Assembly (NCBI GenBank): GCA_038501625.1
Contig: JAZAYU010000359.1
Coordinates: forward strand, 372,001 to 436,000
DNA length: 64,000 bases
Direction: 5' to 3'
Source: Corbicula japonica
Lineage: Eukaryota > Mollusca > Bivalvia > Venerida > Cyrenidae
Translations under genes and position numbers: made by a program
The notes under the pieces: model-generated
What the model was told of the DNA's origin: nothing
The model's database searches: none
Seen by the model: the letters and a program-made list of their open reading frames with translations, nothing else
Part shown: one piece after another, positions 46,606-58,752 of the stretch
Layout: each line of letters starts with the position of its first letter
Numbering within the stretch: position 1 is the stretch's first letter

Positions 46606-47335
46606 GAGACTAATCAGAATTTGCTTATTTGGGCAAAAGTGGGACTACATTGTAGCTGATATGTTTACCCAGCTAGTTTAAGACTACATTGTAGTTACTA
46701 CAAAATCTAAATTTGTCCAGCCCTGCTATGGTGTACCATAATCTCTGGCATGTTCACACAAAATCACCTGAACATGACAAAGAATCAAACGCCACAAAGT
46801 TTCTCTGCAGACCATGTTGTAAATACATTATGGGTCCCTGTGGTCACTTATTTAATCCTTTATTTAGTGGATAAATCTCAAAATCTTGTTCACGTTTTTT
46901 AGAAAGAAAACAATGCTGTTTCAGTTTTCACAGTCAATAACTTAACATACTTCATGGACACACCTTTTTAGCACAAATGGTCAGCCCATGTAAATCCAGA
47001 TCAAATGGCATATATGTAGATTCAGATCAGCTGGCAAATCTTTATGTGGTCTTTAAAATGTAATAACACTCTGGAATTAAAGATGGCATGTAATTTTTCA
47101 CAAAAGGTACTGTATAACTGAATTACTAGTTATCAGCGAAGATTTAAAATAAAACATTTATTTTTAGAGATGTGTATCACCAAGGTTATGAAGCCTATAG
47201 ATACTTATGCAGAATTGGTAGACAGCTAGGGCAAGTAATATGAACATTAACATAGTAAACAGATAAAAGGTTTGCATAAATTTTCTTTATTTTCATTTAT
47301 TAAAGCTGCATGAATGTATAATAGCAGGGTTGGCC
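46605..47335. other. Duplicated spacer with an M2 MITE fragment
   Basis: 46760-47335 follows the copy A sequence of 31640-32300. An M2 fragment (cacctttttagcacaaatgg, ccagatcaaatggc, agatcagctggc) lies at 46960-47060. No gene. Confidence 0.5.
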
Positions 47336-47338
47336 TAT

Positions 47339-47450
47339 TGACTGGTCAATTGAGTATTGAGTGGGCCGGTGGTCAATACTGGTCAATAGTGGTCATTACT
47401 GGTCAATAGTGATCATTTCTGGTCAATGCTGGTCATTACTGGTCAATTCA
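47339..47450. repeat. Short tandem repeat, 10/11-bp (21-bp) period
   Basis: actggtcaatagtggtcatt-type units repeat about five times with drift. Confidence 0.8.
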
Positions 47451-47733
47451 ATTTTGTTCACAACCAAACTGTCCGAAATGTTCTTTAAATCATTCAAAAT
47501 CCTTTAGGCCCTTACAATAGCCCCTGTATGGGTCTAAGTGGTACTTCATTTATGGTTTATTAAATAAACACAACTTCTTAATTGGTATGTGCCTATGTTC
47601 AATAAGCAAAAGAAATGTATGTCTAAATATTTTAAATCAATTTTAACTGTCGACAAATTAATTTATAAAAGCCTTAAGATATAAAATTATTTTTGAAGAT
47701 AAATTAATTTGCTGTTGATTTTAATATTTCAGG

Positions 47734-47791
47734 AAAACTGCTTCACATGAAATACTGTGGGAAGACCAGGTTAACTGTTCTAGACAGTAGA
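47734..47791 (+). CDS. Tentative terminal exon (copy B)
   Basis: 58 nt from acceptor ttaatatttcag to TAG: KTASHEILWEDQVNCSRQ after one leading base. Same length and stop position as copy A, with mixed silent and replacement changes. It fits the phase of the 44323 exon. Unknown protein. A LINE begins right after it. Confidence 0.25.
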
Positions 47792-47799
47792 GGGAAGAG

Positions 47800-49065
47800 A
47801 AGGAGAGCTATCCGATCCAGTTATTATGAATTTCAGTGTTCCACAGGGATCCATATTAGGACCGAAACTGATGTATACCAAGCCAGTAGGTGCTATCTGT
47901 GGTAAACATGGTCTAATGCATCATTTTTATGCTGATGATTCACAACTGTACAATTCATTTAAACCCATTTACATTGTGTCCAAATCTGAAGCAATACATC
48001 GCGTTGAGCACTGTCTTATGGAAATCATTATGTGGATGAATAGAAACATGCTAAAACTGAATGCTGGGAAAACAGAAGTGATGATGTTTTCTTCCAAAAA
48101 TAGTCTAAACAAGTTGAAAACATGACTATCACAGTTGGTGAGACATCTATTTTAGCTTCAAATGACAGCATCGGAAATCTTGGGGCTCACTTCACGCCAC
48201 AAATGGACATGGAGAAACATTTCAACACTGTCTGTAGATCTGCCTACCACCAGCTGAGAATCATCGGACGCATACGGAATTACCTTACAACCGATGCTAC
48301 AAAAACATTAGTTAATTGTCTAGTAACATCAAAGCTTAACTATTGTAATTCATGCTCTTCGGTATTCCAAAAACTGACAATGAATAAACTACAATGGGTT
48401 CAGAATACAGAGTGCGGAATCTTGACAAAAACTCCTCGTCATGACCATATAACACATTTGCTCAAGGAACTTCATTGGCTAACAATATGTCAACGGATCA
48501 ATCACAAGGCCTACTATACACTTACAAGGCTCTCCATAGACAGTGCCCACAGTACATTACTGACTTATTGTGTGTGTACTGACCAGCTAGAGACCTTCGT
48601 TCTAGCAGTTCTTTAACACTTGTAGTACCACGTACCAGAACTGTGACTTTCGGAAACCGTAGTTTTGGCCAAGCTGCACCAAGGTTATGGAACGCACTGC
48701 CAGAGTCAGTTAGAAACGCACAGACACTTATCGCTTTCAAAAGACAGCTAAAACACACCTTTTCCGCTCATACTATGTTGATTAACTGGATATATTAACA
48801 ATCATAAGACATTGGGTTGATTTTGAACGGAGTGTGATGCAATAATGTGTTATCTACACATCAACGCACTTGTTTTTTTAACTTTCTACTATGTTTTTCA
48901 TGCAAACTTTTTATCCAAGTTTTATTTTTTTTATTTCATTTATTTTTATTTTTTTCTCTATGTTTAATTTGCCCATGCTTAATTAATTCTTATTGTATTA
49001 TATTGCTATATCTTGCTTGTTGTAAAGCACTTTTGATCATATGAAAAGAGTGCTATATAAATCTG
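47800..49065 (+). mobile_element. LINE fragment with RT C-terminal half
   Basis: 5'-truncated within the RT and ending near 49065 with gcacttttgatcatatgaaa and gtgctatataaat, a 3' end typical of CR1/L2-like LINEs. It replaces a short piece of the duplicated block (compare 33118-33395). Coding features are given separately. Confidence 0.82.
47826..48780 (+). pseudogene. LINE reverse transcriptase C-terminal region
   Basis: SVPQGSILGP, then a deletion relative to the usual LFLLY, TKPVGAICGKHGLMHHFYAD with catalytic FYADDSQLY, MWMNRNMLKLNAGKTEVMMF, a frameshift at 48122 (an accidental ATGA overlap), ITVGETSI, RNYLTTDATKTLVNCLVTSK, LNYCNS, and after another shift APRLWNALPESVRNAQTLIA and FKRQLKHTF. 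Dead copy of a CR1/L2-like family, distinct from the one at 44783. Confidence 0.85.
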
Positions 49066-49697
49066 GACTAATTTGAATGTTTCATTCTATTTAGATAATA
49101 AATTTCTCTACTGTCACGAAGTGCTGTTTAAATAAGAGTTTACAGGAAAACTGGTGTATTCAACATCTCAAAGGATTCTTCCAAACTTCACAGAATCATT
49201 CAGCTCATTAAGATGTAGTGTTGCATCTTACAACCTTGATCAGTTTTGGTTAAAAAGTTAAACAACAAATGATGACTTGTTTCTTTGTTTTACTGTTAAA
49301 CATTCGATACACATCTCTTTAAATTCGTCGATTCCGAGAGAAGCAGTGCCTTAGTTCATATTAGGTGTTGAATAAATGGGTGCATTGTGCACTCTACAAA
49401 CTGGTCACATTGACGGAAGTATCCGAAGATAAATTTATTGGTAATAAACGAACTGACGGTTGCAGGTATGTGGAAGTGTTCAATTTAGCCAGAATATGGA
49501 CAGAAGACGCAGAAGATAGCCAGTTAAAACATTTCCTTTTTTTAAAAGCCATGATTATTTTATTTCAAAAAGTATTATTGTATGATTAGCGACATTCATT
49601 TATATCGAACATTTTCAAGTGACGTCACCACGCAATACATGACGTAAATATTTGCGCGCTATTGGATTTTTTTCTATCAATAACACGATAAAAGATA

Positions 49698-49730
49698 GAG
49701 AAAGAGAGACAGAGACACACAGAGGGAGAG

Positions 49731-49789
<59 letters not shown>

Positions 49790-49849
49790 GAGACAGACAG
49801 ACAGAGAGACAGACAGAGACAGAGAGGGGAGAGACAGACAGAGAGTGGG

Positions 49850-49881
<32 letters not shown>

Positions 49882-49912
49882 TATAGAGAAAGAGAGAGAG
49901 AGAGAGGGAGAA
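49698..49912. repeat. Compound (GA)n/(GACA)n microsatellite
   Basis: About 215 bp of GA with GACAGACA and CACA interruptions, lying exactly where Penelope 3' ends have their short purine tract. The Arg/Glu-rich frame is spurious. Confidence 0.95.
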
Positions 49913-50525
49913 TGTTTGTTATAAGTATGTCAATTCAAATTATTAATTACGAAAAACAGAACTATTGGGGATACGGATATCGCCTTGGAACGGTCAGTGG
50001 GAAAACAAAATGCCGCTGGGGGTTTAAACCAGGTTCTAGGGTGCATCAACCTCACACGTTCTTGTATCACAAAACAAGTACAAATTTTATTGGTGAAATT
50101 ACTCCAACCCACCCATCGGCTCAACAAGGTTGCATGCAAAAACACACAAACATATAAAACATAAGAAGCGTATAGCATTATAAAGCCAAAAGGCAGGTAC
50201 TCAATGATCTTACAGAGAGCAGAGCTCCAGGAGTAAAATCAGCAAGAACATGATGACAGGGATAAAAGAAACAAATCGTGCTTCTGTGTTCAATTAAGAA
50301 AAGATTTCCCCATAAACTTTTATAAACTCTCAAACCCCTGCCACCGCCGGTTCAACCAAAAAGTAAGCTTAATGATTAACTGTAGATGGGTTAATCACTA
50401 GGCCTGCAGAACTCTGTAAAATATCATGTTGTTAACCTTTCTTTTTAAATTTACGGGTGCTTTTTACGAATATCCGGGAGATATTAACATTGCCACTTAT
50501 CTTCATAAGTTTATAAAATAAAGAC
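49905..50525 (-). mobile_element. Penelope-like copy P6 (3' region)
   Basis: From 50525 down: KLKKIKG-like end of the ORF (diverged), the aaccatctgtaaattt block, the 3' UTR, gccactg stem and cacaaacaatt block, ending in the expanded GA tract. Head-to-head with P3. Confidence 0.8.
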
Positions 50526-51305
50526 TTTGAATCCGTATTTTAATTTAAATAGGTTCGAAATATAGAATTCCATAGGACATGGACTGTAATACCTGCCGTG
50601 CGTAAATTGTAGAGTCTTGAAATTCTTTTTGCCAAAAAAAAAATGGTGCAAACGAGAATATGCTGAGCCATATGGTCTTTCTTACTGAAAAAACAACAAC
50701 AACAAATATTCAAAATAATTGACACTCGTTTATCCGTCTGTAAAAGAAACATAACTTTGTTAGCACCTCGTTCTAATTTTCGCAATTTGAAAAGGGGAAT
50801 TCAAGACGTTCACAACAGATTACTTTTAACACCTGATAAGGCTTCAAATTATGTAATTATAGTGTGATGTATACACTTTATTAATACTAAAACTGAAGAG
50901 CTTAATAGCACTTATCTTTTACACTGACTTCTTCATCTTAGAGTGATAATGTTACTGCACACAATCTACATCTTACACAATTTATAATCAGTGTAGAGCC
51001 GAAGCAGGACAAAGTACCTGCTATGCATTGGTTGCCTAAAATGAACAAAACACCGTACAAAGCACGATTTATTGCAAACTCTTATTCTTGAACAACTTCT
51101 GAATAATTCGTGCTCTTTTTACAACTATAAAAGAACATGTCATTAGGTATTGCAAAAATAATTTTTTAAAACCACTGGTAAAAACTGTTGTTGTCCATAA
51201 AATGGCGTTTTAAAGAAGATAAAATCAAATAATTTTCATTCATTCTATTTGTCTTTTTATAATTTCCCTACTTAATATACTTCTCTCCCTCATAATAAAA
51301 TAAGA

Positions 51306-51917
51306 TTGTGAAATATGCATGAAAAGAATCGCCACTATTACAAAACACAGCCTCCCCATGCAGCGAAAAAGAATAGAAGAAAAGAGAGCATGTTTGTTAT
51401 AAGTATGTCAATTCAAATAAGACGCCTCAAACTATTAACGAAAAATATAACGTTTGGGTTAACGGCCTTGGAACGGTCAGTGGCCAAATATTTGCCACTG
51501 AGGGGTTTAAACCAAGTTCTATAGTGCACCAACATCACACTTGCCCAAACAGGTTCTCTTATCAACAAATGTACAAGTTGTCCTGGTGAAATTACTCCAA
51601 CCCGCCCATCAGCTTAACAATGTTGCATGCAAAAGCACACACACATATACACATAAGAAGCCAAAAGCAATGCAAATCCAGAGGTTTAAGTACTCAATGA
51701 TTTTACCGAGACCGGTGCCCGTGGAGTCAAATTAGGAAGAACACGATGACAGGGATAAAAGAACCAAATCGAACTACTAGGTACTGTACTTTAAAAATAC
51801 ATTTTACCATAATCTTCATAAACTCTCAAAACCCTCCTACAACTGTACATTTATACAACCAAAGAGGTAAGCATAATGATCAACTATAGATGGGTTAATC
51901 ACCAGGCCAGCAGAGAA
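51306..51917 (-). mobile_element. Penelope-like 3' end inserted antisense into P3
   Basis: Starts with gaaatatgcatgaaaagaat (terminus) and ends at gggttaatcaccaggccagc (end of the ORF region). The P3 reading resumes on the right: cataataaaataaga on the left continues as gaaaagcttaccagtctcgt on the right. Confidence 0.85.
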
Positions 51918-52382
51918 AAGCTTACCAGTCTCGTTGAAAAAAACATTTGCTCGAGAAAATAAAACATTTATCGCTTGTAAGGATAAAAGATCAAGATGAT
52001 TTTTACGGAAGGATCTTTCGATAATTATACTTTAATGGACCAGTCAAGACCTTAATGAGGCGCTTACATTTTCATTGGATAGTATTTATTTGAGATTTGC
52101 TACCTCCATTATTAACAAGTAATAGGCATTCCAATGGGTTCTTATTGTGCACCCCTTGTTGCTGATCTGTTTTTATAGTGTTATGAAAGAGATTTTATCT
52201 CTTTCTACCGAACATCAAGATTACATTATTACAGCCTTTTCAAAGTCTCGAGGTACATTGATGTTAAATATAGATAATAACCATTTTTAATCTCCAATTA
52301 GTAAGTCTTAGATATATCCAACTAAATTACAACCTCATAAAGCGAACACTAAAGATAAGCAAGCAAACTTTCTTGATCTTAA

Positions 52383-53069
52383 GGGCTTGCCACACTCCTC
52401 CCAATTCTATTCATCGATAAAAAGAAAATTATCAAAATCTCAATAAAGGCAAAATGCTTTTAAATGAAACTTTGCACAAATGTATGTTATTAATTTATCT
52501 TTATTTTGCAGATGGTCAGACATGTAAGAACAGTAAAGAAAAATAGCGAGGTATAAAAATTCCCTCTACTTCTATTTACATAAATTCACAGAAACTAAAG
52601 AACACAAAACGTCATTTTTAATGCCCACATGAAAAATATGATACTGACATCAATTTATTGTTTCCTCTTGACTTGTACATGTAAACTTTTCGAGATATTA
52701 GTAAAAGTGTGTTTGACCTAACAATTTTCTGGTCGCGTTAACGGATGACAATCACTGATTTCTCTTTTTGTAGTTGAAAATGTTTTACAAAGTACACAAC
52801 ATTTTCTTGTCAGTATCATTGCGCCCACGTGGGAATTTACAATTATGTTTTATATCGCTTAGTTTTTATGAATTTATGTAAATAGAATCAATGAATTTTT
52901 AGAACTAGCTTTGCTTCTTTACTTTTCTAAATTGTCTTACTGTATGCAAAAAAGATACAAAGTAACATTTATTTGTGCAAAGTTTCATTGCACGGCAATT
53001 GGTCATTATTGAGATTTTGATAATTTTCATTTTATCGAAGAATAGGATTGTGAGGAGTGTGGCTAGCCC
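52383..53069. mobile_element. TTAA-flanked non-autonomous transposon
   Basis: TIRs begin gggcttgccacactcctccc and end as the complement (gaggagtgtggctagccc), with good pairing for about 70 bases and weaker pairing to about 200. TTAA lies on both sides (52379-52382, 53070-53073). The uninterrupted site is seen in P2 (near 25572, ttgatttaaatct). TTAA targeting is the hallmark of piggyBac-type elements. No transposase is present. Confidence 0.88.
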
Positions 53070-54180
53070 TTAATCTTTCTATTGAAAATGGATACGTCAC
53101 TAATAAATGTGATGATTTTAATTCAATATAGTAAATTATCCGTTTAAGGCGGCGATGTACCTCCTGCAACATCTTAACTGTTTTTTTGCTATCAGCTTGT
53201 TGTTCTTTCTAGAACTTGCAATGATATTAAAGATGTCAATGAATGTAATATATGCATAACAGAAAACCTTTTCAAACCTGTTTATCCGTATCACAAATTT
53301 AGGAAAACCTTTAGCAAATTTTATCGCCGATACCCAAATTTAATTCAGAAATACAGGTGCAGTTTTAAAGCACAAATACAACAAGGTATTTCACAACCAA
53401 TTTGCTTAATAGAGATTTATTTTATAATCTTAAGAAAATAAACGTCAAATTTAATTTCTCCTTGTTATTCGTAAAAACACCTGTATTTTCAAAAAGAAAG
53501 GTTACAAAAAGATTTTCTACAGCGCTAGGCAGGCCTGGTGATCAACCCATCGAATGTTGATCATTATGCTAACTTCTTTAGTTGCACGCCAGCGGCAGGG
53601 GTTTGAGAGTTTATGAAGGTTTATGAGGAAATCTTTTCTTAAAAGAACCTAGACGCTCGATTTGTTTCTTTTATCCCTGTCATCGTGTTCTTGCTTATTT
53701 AACTCCAAGTACTATGGTCTCGGTAAGGGCATTGGGTACCTACCAGTTAAGCTTTGCAATGCTATGAGGTGTTATGTTTTTATTTTTTTGTGCGCTTTTG
53801 CATGCAACATTGTTGAGCAGATGGTTGGGTTTGAGTTATTTCACCAAGACAACTTGTACTTGTGTGTTCTCATGAGAGCCTGTTGAGGCAAGTGTGAGGT
53901 TTATGCACCCTAGTGGAAAATCGCAATTGACCGTTCCAGGGCGTTAACCCCACGAGTTTTAACTTTCATTTATTGTTTGTGGCGTCTGTTTTGAAAGTGA
54001 TTAATGTAAAACCACGCTCCTTTCTCCTCTCTACTTTTTCGCAGTGTGGGGAGGCTCTGTCTTCTGGATGTGGCCATTCCTGATATGCATATTTCCCTTT
54101 TTTTAATTTCTCTTTTTCAAATGTCGAATGCTTAAACAGGATCGCGGTGGTAATAAAACTATGTGTTCCTTTTTAAACAA

Positions 54181-54573
54181 AAATGCGAGTGTCAATTGAT
54201 GAAGAATGGTGTCAGTTGATGTAGAAACGGAAGAGAAAACACCTAGTATTTCAGCCATGATGATAAGAGAATTCAAATGTATGTCTTATGTGGCCAGACG
54301 CAAGCATCGAGATATAAATCGAGAAAGACATTTAAATTTTGTACATGTATCTATGACCGATAGCTAAAACCACATCAATGTTTTTAATCTCAAGTTTTAT
54401 ACTAAAACGATGAAATGCCGATTAAAATGTATCATATTGTCACAGGGTACACAAAATAATATTATAAAATACAAAGTAAATAGCTTCAAACCTTGGTTCA
54501 AAGTGGTACAATATCGTCAAAATTTGTCGATTTAACGTCATGATTTTGTTTTCTGCTTAACATTCATAAACAG
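54181..54573. repeat. Tandem duplication unit 1 (393 bp)
   Basis: aaatgcgagtgtcaattgat starts this unit and the next, 393 bases on. It is intact and serves as the empty-site control for the insertion in unit 2. Confidence 0.9.
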
Positions 54574-54825
54574 AAATGCGAGTGTCAATTGATGAAGAAT
54601 GGTGTCAGTTGATGTAGAAACGGAAGAGAAAACACCTAGTATTTCAGCCATGATGATAAGCTACTTAAGAGAATTTAAATGTATCTCTTATGTGGCCAGA
54701 GGCAAGCATCGAGATGTAAATCGAGAAAGACAATTGTACATGTATCTATGACCGATAGCTAAAACCACATCAATGTTTTTATCTCAAGTTTTATACTGAA
54801 ACGATAAAATGCCGATTGAAATATA

Positions 54826-55672
54826 CAAGCCCAAATTTCTAAACCGCCACCTAATATAAGTGGAATTTTCTAAGTCGTCTCGTAAGCTATTCTAAAGAAA
54901 ATATGAATGAATATAATGAATATAAGACACACAAATCAGTTAAATTATTTTATTAAAAAATAATGATTTCATTTAGAAAATTAACTGCAAATCATTTTCA
55001 CAAAAAAACATCAACATTAAAAACAGCTTCCAATTGTGTTTGATCATTTCCACGTGATCAAGTTGTAAGTTTCTACAACCTTTTTAGATTTTTTTTTATT
55101 TCAACAAAGTTTTAAGAAATAGAGTCTTTAACAAAAATTTGTTAAAGCTTTTACTATATTACTGCAAACACTATGTCACTATTTCACTTGAACATCGTAG
55201 TTTAACAAATCTTTGTTAAACGATTCCCCTCACTTGACACAGATGGAAAGAAAATCGGCCGAATCGTTAACTAATAAAAAGCATACTGTTTTAATAGCGA
55301 GTGTCTCCACCTTCCTTCGGCTAAGCATCGGGTTCTCATTGACGTCGCATAGTTATGAAGGTATCGCTGGCTAATACTATCCCAGCAATTGATGTCGTCG
55401 GCCTTCAGAAAGGCAAGATCAACATTAGGTCCGCGTTGACGAACTCGCCTGTCTACATCATCCCAGACATGCTGAATAGGATTGAGACATGGGCTACAAG
55501 CTGAGCAATCAAGACCCCTGACGTTGTTGTCTTGCATTAATTGAGTAGTAATAATTTAACTGATTTGTGTGTTTTATATTCATCATTCTTCATTCATTTT
55601 CTTTAGAATAGCTTGCAAGACGACTTAGAATATTCTACTTATATTAGGTGGCGGTTAAGAAATTTGGGCTAG
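54826..55672. mobile_element. mariner/Tc1-like element with about 124-bp TIRs
   Basis: The left TIR 54826-54949 (caagcccaaatttctaaacc) and the right TIR 55550-55672 are inverted copies with a few changes. TA flanks both ends, as expected for this superfamily. The empty site is in unit 1 near 54428. It carries a piece of transposase on the minus strand. Confidence 0.9.
55271..55537 (-). pseudogene. Tc1/mariner transposase C-terminal fragment
   Basis: MQDNNVRG, then SPCLNPIQHVWDDVDRRVRQ and SISQRYLHNYATSMRTRC follow the DDE domain end of Tc1-like transposases (usual SPDLNPIEH-LW). The Asp in QDN is kept, but the catalytic Glu is Gln (NPIQ), and the distance between them is about 15 residues too short. 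The rest of the protein is missing. Inactive. Confidence 0.8.
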
Positions 55673-55819
55673 TATATATACATATATTGTCACAGGATGC
55701 ACAAAATAATATTATAAAATACAAAGTTAATAGCTTCAAACCTTGGTTCAAAATGGTAAAATATCGTCAAAATTTGTCGATTTTACGCCATTTTGTTTTC
55801 TGCTTAACATTTTGCTCGC

Positions 55820-57435
55820 TTAATGTCTTCTATAAGCTGCCGAACTTCCTCTCCATTGATATACTTAAATTGATGCATGTTTGAAGGAATTCTTTCTTGT
55901 TGTACTTTGGTGATTCAAAATTTGAGCAATTTTACAATATTTCTTTTGACAGATTTATTTTGTTCGTTGGTGATCAAATGATTGAACTTCAATCAATGAT
56001 GATTATTATATATTCAAACTACTCCGTAGTAATGCAATTTGCCAAATTAATAATAGTTTACATCCATTTCAAAATACTTAACATCATGTTAATTTAACTT
56101 CACTCTTTATGTACTTTTTGTATATTAGTATTTTAGTATTAGGTCAGAAAAATCTAAAGATATTGCCATGATATAAGTATTTGTTAATTTAAATGCTTTA
56201 ACATAATAAGGATAGCTTATTAGAGCATTTTTGAGCAAATTCCAGTGTTAAGGCCCTCAATTATTGTAAAATTTAAAAGCCTTTATTTCAAAACCTTTAA
56301 CTTGGACTTTTCAAAACAGATTTTAAGGAAACAATATTTGCAGTTTCCCAGTTATTACCAATTGAATGCTTAATTATTCCAAACTACCACCATTGACATT
56401 ATGTAGATTATTTCCAGATATCAGTAAAAATACAACAAAAACACCAACAACAACAACTCTACCGGATTTGAAAAAAAGATCCATAGCATAAGGCGCCCCT
56501 ATTTAAAAAAAACAACAATAAATTTTCATCTGTCCGGAAACTAACTCAACAACTGTTCTTTTCCTAACCGATCTGATTATTACAAATAAAGATCCCCATA
56601 TCATTTGCTGATATGAATTACAAAAGGAAAATGCATTTTATTTCGAAAATCCATGTATTTATTTAGGTTTTCACTTAAGCTATTTCATTCGCTGTTCCTT
56701 CACTAGAGGCCGCCATTTTTTCCCATGCCAGACGTATTATTGCTAAGTACGCTGTGTACCCGACTAAGTTGACAAAATACGGACTTCAAGATTAGTGTGA
56801 CATCATAAAACTAATCAATAGTCGCGTATTGGGGTAGTCAAATCAGCATTTGTTAAATATTGAGGATTTAATTAGGCGGGGTAAGTTGATATTAATATAA
56901 ATATTACGTTCACAAGTTTCAATTTACATTGTTTGGTTTACTTTTATTGGTAAATGTTTAGTGTTTTGTTTTGTTTTGTAGACTTATTTAATTTGTTAAC
57001 CTTTCCTTATAGCAATAATTTATAAAGATACTATATAGGATACCACGATAAACATAATATCAACTTACTACCTACAACATTAGGCACAAGCCTTACTATT
57101 TATAGTAGCAAATTTGTAAAGAAATTTCGACAATGATCGATTAGTGTCCTTTAATATACGACTCTTGCGTGAAGGCGAATCATTGATCGTTGGTATATCG
57201 GCTACGGAAAAATGGCACAATAAAATTCATTGTGGGATACAAGCATGTACTTTTGCACATATTAATTTTGGACCAATAACAAAAATAATTTAATATGGTG
57301 GCATGTGGTTTTAATAATACATGACCGCAATTGCAATAAAACTCATGAACAAACACGTGATATAAAATTTATTTAGGATCGGCTAGAAAGCAACCGCTGT
57401 AAAATAAGGTCTTAACCGGGATTTTAAAATCTGAA
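55820..57435. other. No recognisable gene
   Basis: AT-rich; only short shadow frames. I found no splice-bounded exon or repeat I can defend. Confidence 0.45.
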
Positions 57436-57440
57436 AAAAG

Positions 57441-57575
57441 TGAGATATGCATATCAGGAATCGCCACATTCAGAAAAAAAAACAGTCTCCCCACACAGTC
57501 AAGAAGAAGAGAGGGAGAAAGGCATGGTTAATAAAATGATCAGTTTCAAAAGAGACACCACCAACAATTAACAAT
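57441..57575 (-). mobile_element. Detached Penelope-like 3' end
   Basis: atatgcatatcaggaatcgc, cagtctccccacacagtcaa, gaagagagggag and gacaccaccaacaattaac. Confidence 0.75.
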
Positions 57576-57774
57576 CAAAGTACTGAAAGTACAGAAAACC
57601 AGCGGAGCGATTTTGCTTCTTGAGAATAACCAGTGCCATGATTCTCATACATGTATCCATTTACGAAAAAGCAAAAGAATTTGTTTCATTCGCAAAGACC
57701 TTCATCGTGTCTATGTGATAGTGGAAAAAAGGGTTTCCATGTATTATCTGGATGAAGGCTTCTGTTAACCCTTT

Positions 57775-57999
57775 ACTCCATAGATATACCTTCATAGCTT
57801 GGGCGAACAGTTTAGATCCATATCAGCTGGCACATCTTTGCGATCTGATTTGGATTTAAAATATTCGCTTTTAGAATCATTATTTTTTTCTGACCAGTAA
57901 TCACAAATTTTAGATCCAGATCAGATGGCACTATTGTGCCTGCTGACTGGGACCTGAACTGGTCACCTATGTGATGAAAGGCGTATTTATTGAGTTAAG
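57775..57999. mobile_element. Inverted-repeat MITE family M2, copy 5
   Basis: ttaaccctttactccataga at the left and the complement-like end at the right, with atcagctggcacatc / gatcagatggcactatt and tttttctgaccagta inside. Confidence 0.75.
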
Positions 58000-58750
58000 G
58001 TTTTTAAGCAAGAAATTATAATAGTAAAATCTGTGTACTGACATCCCAAAGACAGAATGAACACGAAAAATGATATAAAAAGTGAGACCCGATCGTTGGA
58101 AATGATTATGCATTTATTTGAAATAAGAAGTATAATAATTGTTTCCTCCATTGTGAATAACATGTAAAGGAAATCACAGAATTGAGAATCATAAATAATA
58201 TTATAAAGATAAAACAACCAAGAGTCATAACATTGCCGAAAGCATTGGAATTTAACGCTAGATAACACACATGTAAAATTGAAGACAATTTCAAAGGAAA
58301 ATGAATTAATATAGCATATACCATAAATTTCCACCGTATTTAGTTGTATATAATAACGGACTCGATGTTTTTTTCATGTAGCATATTATTAGATAAAGGT
58401 GCCAGATTTAAGATATTTGTCAACATATCATTGAGTTTTGGTTGTTAAGGAGATGGGATAAATGTCCATTAGCTTACAATCCGTTCATATAACATCAGTT
58501 TCAGCAGACAGATGTGTCGTTTTTAATTTTAGGCTTCATCATGGTTTGTCCTCTATATTCACACGTACTTTTTCTGTTATTTGGCTTTCTTCAAAATGCG
58601 GGAAATTGTGACGTCACTGACATTTGCATATTCATTGTGTTACTGCGCCTATGATTTCATGTACTCCGAACAAAACTAATAATCATCTCTAGCTTAATTG
58701 AAAACGTTACCTAGTAAACATCTTAACCTCTGGAAAAAATGTAAATTATG
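58000..58750. other. No recognisable gene
   Basis: A gtgacgtcactg motif lies at 58609, next to tttgcatattcat; no gene start is seen beside it. Confidence 0.4.
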
Positions 58751-58752
58751 AA

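Larger units (their letters stand above)
44235..49375. repeat. Segmental duplication 2, copy B
   Basis: Partner of 31400-33925, expanded by two LINE insertions (44783-46605 and about 47800-49065) and other sequence. Confidence 0.8.
50700..54095 (+). mobile_element. Penelope-like copy P3, nested and degenerate
   Basis: Coding relic from about 50730: IDTRLSVCKRNITLLAPRSN, FRNLKRGIQDVHNRLLLTPD, KASNYVIIV, in-frame TGA (50865-50867), CIHFINTKTEELNST. It then runs through a heavily indel-broken RT to 53545 and a 3' UTR ending in attcctgatatgcatatttc at 54095. It is interrupted by an antisense Penelope 3' end (51306-51917) and a TTAA-flanked element (52383-53069). It is clearly older than P2 and P4. 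Confidence 0.85.
54574..55815. repeat. Tandem duplication unit 2, interrupted
   Basis: 54574-54825 plus 55675-55815 together equal unit 1. The gap is the mariner/Tc1-like element. Confidence 0.88.

Noticed and set aside
49652..49924. Arg-Glu-rich frame
   Set aside because: Translation of the compound GA microsatellite in a Penelope 3' end.
55648..55884. 78-codon frame at the mariner-like element's right end
   Set aside because: It crosses the TIR border into the tandem duplication unit, so it is a chance frame.
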